Origin: JAPLDB01 sp038206355
GTDB taxonomy: Bacteria > Bacteroidota > Bacteroidia > AKYH767-A > 2013-40CM-41-45
Length of the DNA stretch: 64,000 bases
Assembly: GCA_038206355.1 (NCBI GenBank)
Contig: JBBRAY010000013.1
Coordinates: 17,146-81,145 of the forward strand
Reading direction: 5' to 3'
Part shown: piece by piece, positions 41,827 through 50,243 of the stretch
Layout: each line of letters opens with the position of its first letter
Numbering within the stretch: the first letter of the stretch is position 1
The notes under the pieces: generated by a model
Database searches by the model: none
What the model was told of the DNA's origin: nothing
The model's input: the letters and a program-made list of their open reading frames with translations, nothing else
Program-made: the position numbers and the translations under genes

Positions 41827-43419
41827 TTATAGTTTTATCAATTTTAAGGTCGAAGAATTCGTGCCGGTTTGAACTGTTACAAAATAAATACCGGGAGCTA
41901 AGCCTGATACATCTATTTCAACATCCTGTAAATCCCGGACAGAGGTAAATTGAAAAATAAAATAATTATTACCAAAAATATCGAGAATTTCAATTTGCCT
42001 GATCCTGAATTGTGTCCCGATAGCTATCGGGAGGTGAATTTTGCATTGGCTGCTTACCGGATTCGGATAAATAAAAATAGAATTTGAATTTTCAGAGTCA
42101 CCTGATATTCCAACATGTTCGCAAAGTATTTCTACACTTGCACCACTCGTTTCATCAAGTAAATGCATGACAACAGAAGGTGAAGATGCAAGATAATTGA
42201 AATGATGATTGACCACTTGCGTTGTAGGATTTGTAACAGTTGTCATTGCACTGCTTTCTGAGCAACCAATCCATCCGGTTGAATCCGCTTTAATAAATAG
42301 CACGTCATTGTTGCCTTGCTGACTATAATAAGTCCCGGTAATGGCAAAGCCATTGTCAGCAGTTGGAATCAGTGAATACCCTTCATTGTTACTCAAACCA
42401 TTTAACGTTTTTGTCCAGAGGGTATCCCCATTTGAAATTGTTCTTATTATATACACATCAAAGTTTCCGGTTGAAAAGCTTGCTGACTCGCCGGTGAATA
42501 GATATCCTCCGTCATCAGTTTGTATGACAGACTCGCTTCTGTCATCGCTTACACCGCCGTATGTTTTGGACCATTGGTATACTCCGGTGGAGTCTGTTTT
42601 AATCAGAAAAAAATCTGCAAGTCCGGCGCCGAAACTATAGGTTACTCCTGCAATAATAAATCCGCCATCAGAAGTTGCTTCGGCCATTTGTGCGTAATCA
42701 TAATCTGTATCTCCATAACCCCTGGCCCACAAAACATTGCCTGATGAATCCGTTTTAAAAAGGAAAGCATCTACATCTTGCGTGTTTGTATTTTGAACAG
42801 AACCCGCTGCGATAAAGCCTCCATCAAGTGTTAGTCGAACCGAGTAAACAGAAGCGTTGTAAAAATTTTCCTCGTAAGACTTTGTCCACAAGGTATCACC
42901 TATGGCATTTATCCTGATGAAATAGACAAGGTTATTTCCGTTGTATAAATATCCGGCAAGAAGAAATCCGCTGTCGGGGGTTTGAATGAGGGAGCTGATG
43001 TGTTCATCTGCAAACCAGAGATAACTTTTATTCCATAAAATATTTCCAAGGGAATCAATCTTTACGAGGTAAGGAACTGAAGTTACTCCTCCTCCTTTAA
43101 TTCCTGTAATGGCAAATCCGCCATCAAAAGTTTTGATTATTTGTGAAGCAGAATAATTTATTGTGGGCTCATTAATCAACTTTGTCCACAATGTATCTCC
43201 GGCACCATCAGTCCGGATAAGAAAAAGTGACTCGATATAATTTCCGGAAGTAAATCTTGTTGCTGCAATTATATAACCGCCATCATCCGTTTGCAGAATA
43301 CTTTGCCCATTGTCGTTAACTGTTGAATCTCCGTAGGTTTTTTGGAAAGTAATTTGAGCGGAAGACGGGTTAAAAAAATTCATTAAAAATATAAAGCTAA
43401 TTAATCCCTCTCTCATCAC
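41827..43419 (-). CDS. T9SS type A secreted beta-propeller-like repeat protein
   Basis: 530 residues. Signal peptide about 1-22 (LISFIFLMNFFNPSSAQ). Residues ~23-380 hold about seven repeats of 50-55 residues with the pattern TxDGGYxxxGxTxSxG...xLIKTDxxGDTLWTKxYGG, a repeat type predicted to fold as a beta-propeller. The C-terminal ~75 residues are a type A sorting domain (IFIYPNPVSSQCKIHLP ... FVTVQTGTNSSTLKLIKL) for export through the type 9 system. Odd feature: residues ~463-468 (LPIAIG) are encoded by the 16-bp palindrome otherwise found in spacers. It starts 6 bp after the DUF2442 gene. Confidence 0.85.
   Translation of the reverse strand: MMREGLISFIFLMNFFNPSSAQITFQKTYGDSTVNDNGQSILQTDDGGYIIAATRFTSGNYIESLFLIRTDGAGDTLWTKLINEPTINYSASQIIKTFDGGFAITGIKGGGVTSVPYLVKIDSLGNILWNKSYLWFADEHISSLIQTPDSGFLLAGYLYNGNNLVYFIRINAIGDTLWTKSYEENFYNASVYSVRLTLDGGFIAAGSVQNTNTQDVDAFLFKTDSSGNVLWARGYGDTDYDYAQMAEATSDGGFIIAGVTYSFGAGLADFFLIKTDSTGVYQWSKTYGGVSDDRSESVIQTDDGGYLFTGESASFSTGNFDVYIIRTISNGDTLWTKTLNGLSNNEGYSLIPTADNGFAITGTYYSQQGNNDVLFIKADSTGWIGCSESSAMTTVTNPTTQVVNHHFNYLASSPSVVMHLLDETSGASVEILCEHVGISGDSENSNSIFIYPNPVSSQCKIHLPIAIGTQFRIRQIEILDIFGNNYFIFQFTSVRDLQDVEIDVSGLAPGIYFVTVQTGTNSSTLKLIKL
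42016..42031. repeat. 16-bp palindrome inside a coding region
   Basis: A perfect CCCGATAGCTATCGGG lies in frame in the sorting-domain part of the T9SS gene, coding for P-I-A-I-G with its neighbours. All other copies seen in this window are intergenic. Confidence 0.8.
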
Positions 43420-43425
43420 TATTGA

Positions 43426-43689
43426 TTAGCTTCCTTTTTGATTCTTTTCGTACGATGAAACGGGCTCATTCAAAAGTGCAGGATTAGAAATATCTTCATC
43501 AATGGCATACCAGTGAATTCCATAACCGGATGGCGAGATTGCAAATTGATTTAACTGCGCCTCTGACGCCTTTGATAACCGCTCTGATATTTTTCTCAAT
43601 TCAAAGCGAGGCGTCTTCCCGTCCTTGGTAACAACGAGAAAACCGGACTCCACATTTACATCTGCATTAATTAATTTATTTTTTTTCAT
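43426..43689 (-). CDS. DUF2442 domain protein
   Basis: 87 residues from MKKNKLINADVNVESGFLVV at 43689; a longer frame from 43710 is less likely because the core starts here. The family signature is clear: RFELRKISERLSKASEAQLN, then FAISPSGYGIHWYAIDEDIS. DUF2442 proteins are usually the second gene of a two-gene unit with DUF4160 and are suspected toxin-antitoxin components. Here no DUF4160 gene precedes it; instead its start overlaps a truncated reading frame that begins like a DUF5615 toxin (43676-43756). Confidence 0.8.
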   Translation of the reverse strand: MKKNKLINADVNVESGFLVVTKDGKTPRFELRKISERLSKASEAQLNQFAISPSGYGIHWYAIDEDISNPALLNEPVSSYEKNQKGS

Positions 43690-43756
43690 GAATAGAACTC
43701 CATTTTTCAATGATGTAATCTAAACTGAGTAAACATTCATCAAGCAGCACTTTCAT
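43676..43756 (-). pseudogene. 26-codon remnant of a DUF5615 (PIN-like) toxin gene
   Basis: The frame reads MKVLLDECLLSLDYIIEKWS, then SIHEKK and stop. The first nine residues are the canonical start of DUF5615 PIN-like toxins (MKVLLDECLP...), and the start codon overlaps the end of the DUF433 gene by 17 bp, as expected for a DUF433-DUF5615 operon. After residue 9 the family sequence ends; the rest, LDYIIEKWSSIHEKK, looks like the tail of another small protein, possibly the DUF4160 gene that normally precedes DUF2442. This is best explained by a deletion joining two modules (inference). Confidence 0.55.
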
Positions 43757-43970
43757 TCAGACCTTCATTAGAAGCAGTAACTAACTTTTCAGCCATCTCT
43801 AAAATTCCAATCGCCTGGTCTTTATGGGCTGAAGGAAAATCTTCCAAAAAAATTTCAAGAGTATCACCTGTTTCTAAATAATCGAAAAGATTCTTCACCA
43901 GAACCCGCGTACAATTAAAAACCGGCATTCCGCTCATGATTTCAGGATCAACACTAATGATTTTTTCCAT
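43740..43970 (-). CDS. DUF433 family antitoxin-like protein
   Basis: 76 residues. ISVDPEIMSGMPVFNCTRVL VKNLFDYLETGDTLEIFLED FP is the DUF433 core (winged-helix antitoxins of the VapB45 type). The typical G-KP-F-GTR motif is here SGMPVFNCTRV, so Gly-Thr has become Cys-Thr. It normally represses and neutralises a DUF5615 PIN-like toxin encoded immediately downstream; that toxin gene is reduced to 26 codons here, so the protein is an orphan. TAGCTTTG (43997-43990) may be its -7 element. Confidence 0.8.
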   Translation of the reverse strand: MEKIISVDPEIMSGMPVFNCTRVLVKNLFDYLETGDTLEIFLEDFPSAHKDQAIGILEMAEKLVTASNEGLNESAA

Positions 43971-43989
43971 TGCTGAAAAGTTTTGCTTT

Positions 43990-43997
43990 CAAAGCTA
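43990..43997 (-). promoter_or_regulatory. Possible -7 element of the DUF433 gene
   Basis: TAGCTTTG on the minus strand matches TAnnTTTG, 19 bp before the ATG at 43970 and inside the 52-bp gap after carB. No -33 TTG is found at the usual distance. Confidence 0.3.
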
Positions 43998-44022
43998 CAT
44001 TATCAGATTACTGTTTACCGGT

Positions 44023-46860
44023 TTACCTGCTCAAATACAAATTCCGTTCCCCATACACCTTCTGAAAAAAATCGTCCTCCAGATCCTTGATAAAATAAAT
44101 TGCTTCGCCTGTTGATTTCATTTCCGGTCCGAGCTCTTTATTTACATCTAAAAATTTATCAAAGCTGAAAACCGGAATCTTGATTGCGTATCCGTCCATC
44201 TTTGGATTGAATTTAAAATCTTTCACCTTATTGGCGCCGAGCATCAGCTTCGTTGCATAGTTTACATACGGCTCATCATACGCTTTCGCAATGAATGGCA
44301 CCGTGCGTGATGCGCGTGGGTTGGCTTCGATCACGTAAACGATTTCATCTTTGATGGCAAACTGAATATTGATCAGCCCTTTCACATGCATGGCCTTAGC
44401 AATTTTTTTGGTGTACTCCGTGATCTGGTTCATCACATTTTTACTCAGGTCAAAAGGCGGGAGTACTGCATTGCTGTCTCCACTGTGGATGCCTGCGGGT
44501 TCTATGTGCTCCATGATGCCGATGATATAAGAATCTTCTCCGTCGCAAATGGCATCAGCTTCTGCTTCGATGGCGCGCTCGAGAAAATGGTCGAGCAGAA
44601 TCTGGTTGCCCGGAATGTCCTGAAGAATCTGAACAACATGCTGCTCGAGTTCTTCTTCGTTGATGACGATCTTCATGCTTTGTCCGCCCAATACATAGGA
44701 AGGACGCACCAGCAACGGGAATCCAAGTTCACGTGAAAGTGATACACCCTGGTCAGCATTTTCAATGACGCCAAACTTCGGATATGGTATATTCAATTCA
44801 CGAAGTAAATTTGAAAATCTTCCCCTGTCCTCTGCAAGGTCGAGCGACTCGAAACTGGTGCCTATGATTTTAATTCCATACTTATTTAATTTCTCTGCAA
44901 GCTTCAAAGCAGTTTGTCCGCCCAACTGAACAATGACTCCTTCCGGTTTTTCATGTTCGATGATTTCATAAATGTGTTCCCAGAATACAGGTTCGAAATA
45001 TAATTTATCTGCAATGTCAAAGTCCGTTGAAACCGTTTCAGGATTGCAGTTGATCATGATGGTTTCGTATCCGCATTCCTTTGCAGCAAGTACGCCATGC
45101 ACACAACTGTAGTCAAACTCAATCCCTTGCCCTATCCGGTTAGGACCGCTGCCGAGAATAATTACCTTCTTTTTATCAGAAGGAATGGATTCATTCTCTT
45201 CATCAAAAGTGGAATAATAATATGGTGTTTTCGCTTCAAATTCGGCTGCACAGGTATCAACCAATTTATAAACGCGTTTGATGCCAAGTTCATGTCGCTT
45301 TTTAAACACTTCACTCTCCCAACAACGAAGCAAATGCGCAATCTGTCTGTCAGCATATCCTTTCTTCTTCGCTTCCATTAATAACTCACGCGGGATTTCA
45401 GCGATAGTATATTTCTCAATTTCCTTCTCAAGTTCAATCAGCTCTTCAATCTGCCGGAGAAACCACGTATCAATCTTCGTCAACTTTTGAATTGTAGAAA
45501 ATTTAATTCCGAGCTTGAATGCATCATAGATATGAAACAAGCGGTTCCACCTTGGCCTTTCGAGAGAATCAAGTATTTCATCCTGCTCTCTGATCTCTCT
45601 TCCATCAGCACCCAATCCATTTCTTCTGATCTCTAAACTCTGACAGGCTTTCTGCAATGCTTCCTGGAAATTTCTTCCGATTCCCATCGCTTCACCAACA
45701 GATTTCATCTGCAGTCCGAGGTGACGGTCGCTGCCTTTGAACTTATCAAAATTCCAACGCGGAACTTTTACAATAACATAATCAATTGTCGGTTCAAAAA
45801 ATGCTGACGTAGATTTTGTAATCTGATTTTTTAACTCATCGAGGTGATATCCAATGGCAAGTTTAGCGGCAATCTTTGCAATGGGATAACCGGTGGCCTT
45901 ACTTGCAAGTGCAGATGATCGCGATACGCGCGGATTGATTTCAATCACAATCATCTCGCTCTCGTCTTCAGGGTTCACAGCAAACTGAATATTACAACCA
46001 CCTGCAAACTGACCAATGGCATTCATGCATTTGATGGCCAGGTCACGCATGCGCTGGTAGGTGGTATCGCTCAGTGTCATTGCAGGAGCAACAGTAATTG
46101 AATCGCCGGTATGAATTCCCATCGGGTCAAAATTCTCGATGGAACATATGATGATCACATTTCCGTTTGCGTCGCGAAGCAATTCCAGCTCATATTCCTT
46201 CCATCCGAAAACACTTTTCTCTACAAGCACCTCATGAATGGGTGAAGCATGCAATCCACGGTTGAGGAATTCATCAAAGTCTTCTTTTTTGTAAACAAAT
46301 CCTCCGCCTGTACCGCCCAGTGTAAATGACGGACGGATTACCAGTGGAAAACCAATTTCCTGCGCAATCTCTTTTCCTTCAAGGAATGATGTCGCCGTTC
46401 TTCCTTTGCAAACGCCTGCGCCAATACTGAGCATCCGTAGGCGGAATTTTTCACGGTCTTCGGTAGTATGAATGGCGTCAACATCCACTCCGATCATCTT
46501 CACTCCATATTTTTCCCATACGCCGCCTTTCTGGCATTCAATGGCAAGGTTCAATGCCGTTTGTCCGCCCATGGTGGGAAGAACGGCATCAATCTTTTTT
46601 CCATCTTTGCGTTTTGCATGTACTTCCAGTATTTCAACAATGGATTTTTTTGTAAGTGGTTTCAGGTAAACATTGTCGGCGGTCACTTTATCAGTCATGA
46701 TCGTCGCCGGATTTGAATTGATCAATGACACTTCAATTCCTTCTTCCTTCAACGAACGTGATGCCTGTGAACCGGAATAATCAAATTCGCATGCTTGTCC
46801 GATGATGATGGGTCCGGAACCGATAATGAGTATGTGTTTAATGGAGTGATCTCTTGGCAT
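44023..46860 (-). CDS. carB: Carbamoyl-phosphate synthase large subunit, form without MGS-like regulatory domain
   Basis: 945 residues from MPRDHSIKHILIIGSGPIII at 46860; 29 further in-frame upstream codons are hydrophobic and outside the family. Two homologous ATP-grasp halves: GSGPIIIGQACEFDYSG / SFTLGGTGGG in the first, GSGPNRIGQGIEFDYSC / SYVLGGQSM in the second, joined by an oligomerisation domain. The protein ends at STGEAIYFIKDLEDDFFQKV YGERNLYLSR and lacks the C-terminal MGS-like domain that binds UMP/ornithine in enterobacterial CarB; short CarB is usual in Bacteroidota. It forms carbamoyl phosphate with CarA (5668-6783). Confidence 0.96.
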   Translation of the reverse strand: MPRDHSIKHILIIGSGPIIIGQACEFDYSGSQASRSLKEEGIEVSLINSNPATIMTDKVTADNVYLKPLTKKSIVEILEVHAKRKDGKKIDAVLPTMGGQTALNLAIECQKGGVWEKYGVKMIGVDVDAIHTTEDREKFRLRMLSIGAGVCKGRTATSFLEGKEIAQEIGFPLVIRPSFTLGGTGGGFVYKKEDFDEFLNRGLHASPIHEVLVEKSVFGWKEYELELLRDANGNVIIICSIENFDPMGIHTGDSITVAPAMTLSDTTYQRMRDLAIKCMNAIGQFAGGCNIQFAVNPEDESEMIVIEINPRVSRSSALASKATGYPIAKIAAKLAIGYHLDELKNQITKSTSAFFEPTIDYVIVKVPRWNFDKFKGSDRHLGLQMKSVGEAMGIGRNFQEALQKACQSLEIRRNGLGADGREIREQDEILDSLERPRWNRLFHIYDAFKLGIKFSTIQKLTKIDTWFLRQIEELIELEKEIEKYTIAEIPRELLMEAKKKGYADRQIAHLLRCWESEVFKKRHELGIKRVYKLVDTCAAEFEAKTPYYYSTFDEENESIPSDKKKVIILGSGPNRIGQGIEFDYSCVHGVLAAKECGYETIMINCNPETVSTDFDIADKLYFEPVFWEHIYEIIEHEKPEGVIVQLGGQTALKLAEKLNKYGIKIIGTSFESLDLAEDRGRFSNLLRELNIPYPKFGVIENADQGVSLSRELGFPLLVRPSYVLGGQSMKIVINEEELEQHVVQILQDIPGNQILLDHFLERAIEAEADAICDGEDSYIIGIMEHIEPAGIHSGDSNAVLPPFDLSKNVMNQITEYTKKIAKAMHVKGLINIQFAIKDEIVYVIEANPRASRTVPFIAKAYDEPYVNYATKLMLGANKVKDFKFNPKMDGYAIKIPVFSFDKFLDVNKELGPEMKSTGEAIYFIKDLEDDFFQKVYGERNLYLSR

Positions 46861-46895
46861 GAATGGGAGCGATTTTGGGATGCGAAGATAAATAA

Positions 46896-46997
46896 ATAGA
46901 ACGCTGATTTGAGATAAAATTAGAACACTGATTCTCACGATTGTCATGATTTAAAAGATTCTTTCAGAACGTATCATAACAATCATTAAAATCAGCG
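46896..46997. repeat. Large inverted repeat between carB and the alpha/beta hydrolase gene
   Basis: Arm 46928-46950 (CTGATTCTCACGATTGTCAT GAT) and arm 46973-46995 are complementary at 19 of 23 positions, with a 22-nt loop. A further copy of the word AGAACGCTGATTT lies at 46898-46910. It sits between divergent genes, so it is not a terminator. Confidence 0.65.
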
Positions 46998-47075
46998 CCC
47001 TGATCGGTCGGGACGGCTGTTAAGAAGATTCAAATCTATGGCTCCCCCATTTATATGCGCATCCCGATTTTAAAA

Positions 47076-47083
47076 TATCTTTG
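47076..47083 (+). promoter_or_regulatory. -7 element placed 5 bp before the hydrolase start
   Basis: TATCTTTG-GCACC-ATG: a perfect TAnnTTTG whose expected start point falls at or next to the start codon, as at ispH (TATCTTTG-CACC-ATG). No -33 TTG is visible at 19-21 bp. Confidence 0.45.
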
Positions 47084-47088
47084 GCACC

Positions 47089-47904
47089 ATGGCCCTCTCC
47101 TTTGAAAGTGAAGGAATACATCTTGAATACGAAATCTACGGCAACGGTGCAAAAGCCATGTTTGCTTTTCATGGATTTGGAAATTATTTATCCATGTTTA
47201 AGGTGCTGGAACCTTCCCTCGGAAATAAATACACCATCTATTCTTTTAACCTTCCATATCATGGATTGAGCAAAGTAGATGATGAGACAGCCCTTCATGG
47301 CATTGACAAGCTGCAGCTACATAAATACTTCAAGAATTTTTTGTGGCACATCCATGCTACTTATTTTTCCCTACTTGCATTCAGTATCGGCGGAAAATTT
47401 GCATTAAGACTGATACAGCTTTTCCCCAATGAAGTTAATGACGTTTATCTTTTTGCACCGGATGGAATAAAAAAATCTTTCTGGTACAGCATCGTAACCA
47501 AAAGCAGTTTTGGAAAATGGCTGTACAAACGATTAATGCTGCACCCCGGCCGGTATATGAGCATTATAAATATGCTCGAAAAAATAAAACTAGTTCATCC
47601 CCGCACTGCAAATTTTGTCCGTACTTCTCTGAATACCCATGAAAGCCGAGAAATGGTTTACAACACCTGGCAATGCCTGAGGTACCTTGATCCCGACATC
47701 CAAAAAATTCAGAGAATAATCAATGAAAGAAACCTGAATGTCCATTTATTTTTCGGGAAGTACGATAAAGTTATTCCACCGGCTATCGGTAAAAAATTTG
47801 TGAAAGGAATCAGGGCAAAAAACTCATTACACATTCTTGATGCCGGGCATCAGTTGATAAAGGAAAAAACAAATGCAGACCTGGAAAAAATATTATCTGC
47901 CTGA
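47089..47904 (+). CDS. Alpha/beta hydrolase
   Basis: 271 residues. Oxyanion region FAFHGFGNYLSMF near residue 25-35, nucleophile Ser in LLAFSIGGKFALRLIQ (about residue 100), Asp in VHLFFGKYDKVIPP (about 225) and His in LDAGHQLIKE (about 252) form the expected triad. No signal peptide, so cytoplasmic. The substrate cannot be deduced. Followed 30 bp later by the saccharopine dehydrogenase-family gene, probably one transcript. Confidence 0.85.
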   Translation: MALSFESEGIHLEYEIYGNGAKAMFAFHGFGNYLSMFKVLEPSLGNKYTIYSFNLPYHGLSKVDDETALHGIDKLQLHKYFKNFLWHIHATYFSLLAFSIGGKFALRLIQLFPNEVNDVYLFAPDGIKKSFWYSIVTKSSFGKWLYKRLMLHPGRYMSIINMLEKIKLVHPRTANFVRTSLNTHESREMVYNTWQCLRYLDPDIQKIQRIINERNLNVHLFFGKYDKVIPPAIGKKFVKGIRAKNSLHILDAGHQLIKEKTNADLEKILSA

Positions 47905-47934
47905 TTTTTTACCTTCGCCACACAAAAATTTATT

Positions 47935-49263
47935 ATGCGCAATATTCTCCTGATCGGTGCCGGCCGTTCTTCATCTTATCTGATTAAATATTTTCTTGAC
48001 AACGCACAGGAACAAGATTGGTCATTAACCGTCGCAGACGTATCCCTCGAACTGGCGCAAAGTAAAACCGGAAACCACCAACGGTCAAATGCCATCGCAT
48101 TCGACATCAATGACGAACAACAACGCAGCACTGAAATCGGCAAAGCAGAACTTGTAATCTCTATGCTTCCGGCTCATATGCATGCACTGGTTGCTGAAGA
48201 ATGCGTGCGGTTGAAAAAGCATCTGGCAACAGCATCTTATGTCTCCAATGAAATCCGTAATCTTCACGTGCCGGCATTGAAAGAAGGCATTGTACTTCTT
48301 AACGAATGCGGACTGGACCCGGGTATTGACCACATGAGTGCAATGAAGATCATTGATAAGATTAAATCTGAGGGAGATGAAATAACTTCCTTCAAATCAT
48401 ATACGGGCGGACTGGTTGCACCTGAAAGCAATGACAATCCATGGGGTTATAAGTTTTCATGGAATCCGAGAAACGTCATCCTCGCCGGACAGGGAACAGC
48501 AAAATTTATTGAAGACGGAAATTACCGCTACCTCCCATATAACCGTTTATTTACTGAGACAGAAAATATAACTGTAAAAGGACTTGGAACATTTGATGGC
48601 TATGCCAACAGAGATTCGCTTTCTTACAAGCCGCTTTATCATTTGGAAAAGATCCCAAACATGTTGCGCGGAACATTGCGTCAATCGGGATTTTGCAAGG
48701 CATGGAATATTTTTGTTCAACTTGGCTTGACTGATGACAGCTATGTGATTGACAACATTGCACACCTTTCTTATGCGCAATTGATTGAATCATTTTTGCA
48801 GCCGCAACAAAAAAATACGTCAGTAAAAAGCAGGCTTGCTGCTTTCATGAATACTGATGCGAACAGTGATGAAATGAAGATGGTGGAATGGACGGGAATC
48901 CTTGAAAATGTTTCCATCGGACTTGAGCACGCCACTCCTGCACAGGCATTACAAAAGCTCCTTGAAGAAAAGTGGAAGCTCAAAACGGAGGACAAAGACA
49001 TGATTGTGATGCAGCATATTTTTGAAATCAAAAACCAAGACAATTCAGTCAGAAATTTAAAATCGGAACTCGTTGTAAAAGGGGAAGACTCTATTTATAC
49101 TGCTATGTCAAAAACTGTCGGACTGCCGTTGGCCATAGCATCAAAACTGATATTGAACGGAGAAATAAAATCCAGGGGCGTATTGGTTCCTGTAACGAAA
49201 GAAATTTATGAGCCAGTGCTGAAAGAGTTGGAAAATTACAATATCAGTTTCAGCGAGCACTGA
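47935..49263 (+). CDS. Saccharopine dehydrogenase family protein (L-glutamate-forming type)
   Basis: 442 residues. Rossmann motif NILLIGAGRSSSYLI at the N-terminus; catalytic domain with NECGLDPGIDHMSAMKIID, SYTGGLVAPESNDNPWGYKF SW, and IRGTLR-type segment LRGTLRQSGFCKAWNIFVQL, close in pattern to yeast LYS9. The enzyme interconverts saccharopine and aminoadipate semialdehyde plus glutamate; in Bacteroidota it probably serves lysine degradation. Its stop codon is 1 bp from that of the convergent accD, leaving no room for a terminator. Confidence 0.88.
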   Translation: MRNILLIGAGRSSSYLIKYFLDNAQEQDWSLTVADVSLELAQSKTGNHQRSNAIAFDINDEQQRSTEIGKAELVISMLPAHMHALVAEECVRLKKHLATASYVSNEIRNLHVPALKEGIVLLNECGLDPGIDHMSAMKIIDKIKSEGDEITSFKSYTGGLVAPESNDNPWGYKFSWNPRNVILAGQGTAKFIEDGNYRYLPYNRLFTETENITVKGLGTFDGYANRDSLSYKPLYHLEKIPNMLRGTLRQSGFCKAWNIFVQLGLTDDSYVIDNIAHLSYAQLIESFLQPQQKNTSVKSRLAAFMNTDANSDEMKMVEWTGILENVSIGLEHATPAQALQKLLEEKWKLKTEDKDMIVMQHIFEIKNQDNSVRNLKSELVVKGEDSIYTAMSKTVGLPLAIASKLILNGEIKSRGVLVPVTKEIYEPVLKELENYNISFSEH

Positions 49264-49264
49264 T

Positions 49265-50110
49265 TCAATTCCTGAAAAAACCGAGTACCCGTGCCAGACT
49301 GACTTTCAGCTCCCGTCTGTTGACAATGAAATCCAGAAATCCGTGATCGAGCACAAATTCTGCCGTCTGAAATCCTTTGGGTAAATCTTTTCCGATCGTT
49401 TCTTTTACGACACGCGGACCTGCAAAACCGATGAGTGATCCGGGTTCTGCGATGTTCAGATCTCCGAGCATGGCATAAGAAGCAGTTACACCGCCCGTTG
49501 TGGGATCCGTAAGCAATGAGATATAAGGAATCTTTGCGTCAGCAAGCAATGTAAGCTTGGCAGAGGTTTTCGCCATCTGCATCAATGAAAAAGCGGCTTC
49601 CATCATTCTTGCTCCGCCGGATTTGGAAATGATCATGAACGGAACATTTTTCCCAATACAATAATCAATTGACTTTGCAATCTTCTCTCCTACTACCGAC
49701 CCCATCGAACCGCCGATGTAAGTAAAATCCATGCAGCAAATGACGAGGTCCTCTCCATTCACTTCTCCGTGTGCCGATCTGATGGCGTCATTCAGCCCGC
49801 TTTTTATCCGGGACTCAACAATACGGTCAGCATATTTTTTTGTGTCCACAAAATTAAGTGGATCAGCGGATATCAGCTTTGGAAACAACTCGAGATATTT
49901 ACCCTCATCAAAAATTATCGAATAGTATTCTTCTGATCCAATCCTGTCGTGGTAGTTGCATTTCTCGCACACATAACAATTCAGTGAATGGTCTTTTGCA
50001 AGGACAATATTTTTACAAGAGGCGCATTTATGCCACAGCCCTTCCGGAGTTTCCTTTTTCTCCTTAGTTGAAGTTGTAATACCGCCTTTTATTCTTTTGA
50101 ACCAGCTCAT
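49265..50110 (-). CDS. accD: Acetyl-CoA carboxylase carboxyltransferase subunit beta
   Basis: 281 residues. Zinc ribbon Cys29-x2-Cys32-x15-Cys48-x2-Cys51 (HKCASCKN ... CYVCEKCNYH). Crotonase-like carboxyltransferase core with GGSMGSVVGEKIAKSIDYCI, ISKSGGARMMEAAFSLMQMA and LTDPTTGGVTASYAMLGDLN, FAGPRVVKETIG. With AccA it transfers carboxyl from biotin to acetyl-CoA, the first step of fatty-acid synthesis. A TTGATTGG word tract with a 25-nt inverted repeat lies between it and fba. Confidence 0.96.
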   Translation of the reverse strand: MSWFKRIKGGITTSTKEKKETPEGLWHKCASCKNIVLAKDHSLNCYVCEKCNYHDRIGSEEYYSIIFDEGKYLELFPKLISADPLNFVDTKKYADRIVESRIKSGLNDAIRSAHGEVNGEDLVICCMDFTYIGGSMGSVVGEKIAKSIDYCIGKNVPFMIISKSGGARMMEAAFSLMQMAKTSAKLTLLADAKIPYISLLTDPTTGGVTASYAMLGDLNIAEPGSLIGFAGPRVVKETIGKDLPKGFQTAEFVLDHGFLDFIVNRRELKVSLARVLGFFRN

Positions 50111-50241
50111 GTTTTGTTGATTGGTGGAGAGGTTGATTGGTTGATTGGTTGACTGGCTTATTAGTTGATTAGTTGATTAAACGACTCATGGTTCAGGTCG
50201 GGCTTTTACCATTCAACCAATAAACAAATCAACTTATTAAC
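50111..50241. repeat. TTGATTGG-type inverted tract between fba and accD
   Basis: Arm 50132-50156 (GTTGATTGGTTGATTGGTTG ACTGG) pairs with 50209-50233 at 22 of 25 positions. The loop contains more TTGATTAG words. The tract fills the spacer from 2 bp before the accD start to the fba stop. This is the best-matched hairpin of the family. Confidence 0.7.
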
Positions 50242-50243
50242 CC

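Noticed and set aside
43676..43756. Functional small toxin gene of 26 codons
   Set aside because: Only the first nine residues match the DUF5615 start; the PIN-like catalytic core is absent, so a remnant is the better call.
46860..46947. N-terminal hydrophobic extension of CarB (29 residues)
   Set aside because: CarB is cytosolic and the family starts directly before KHILIIGSGPIIIGQ; the extension reads through the spacer repeat.
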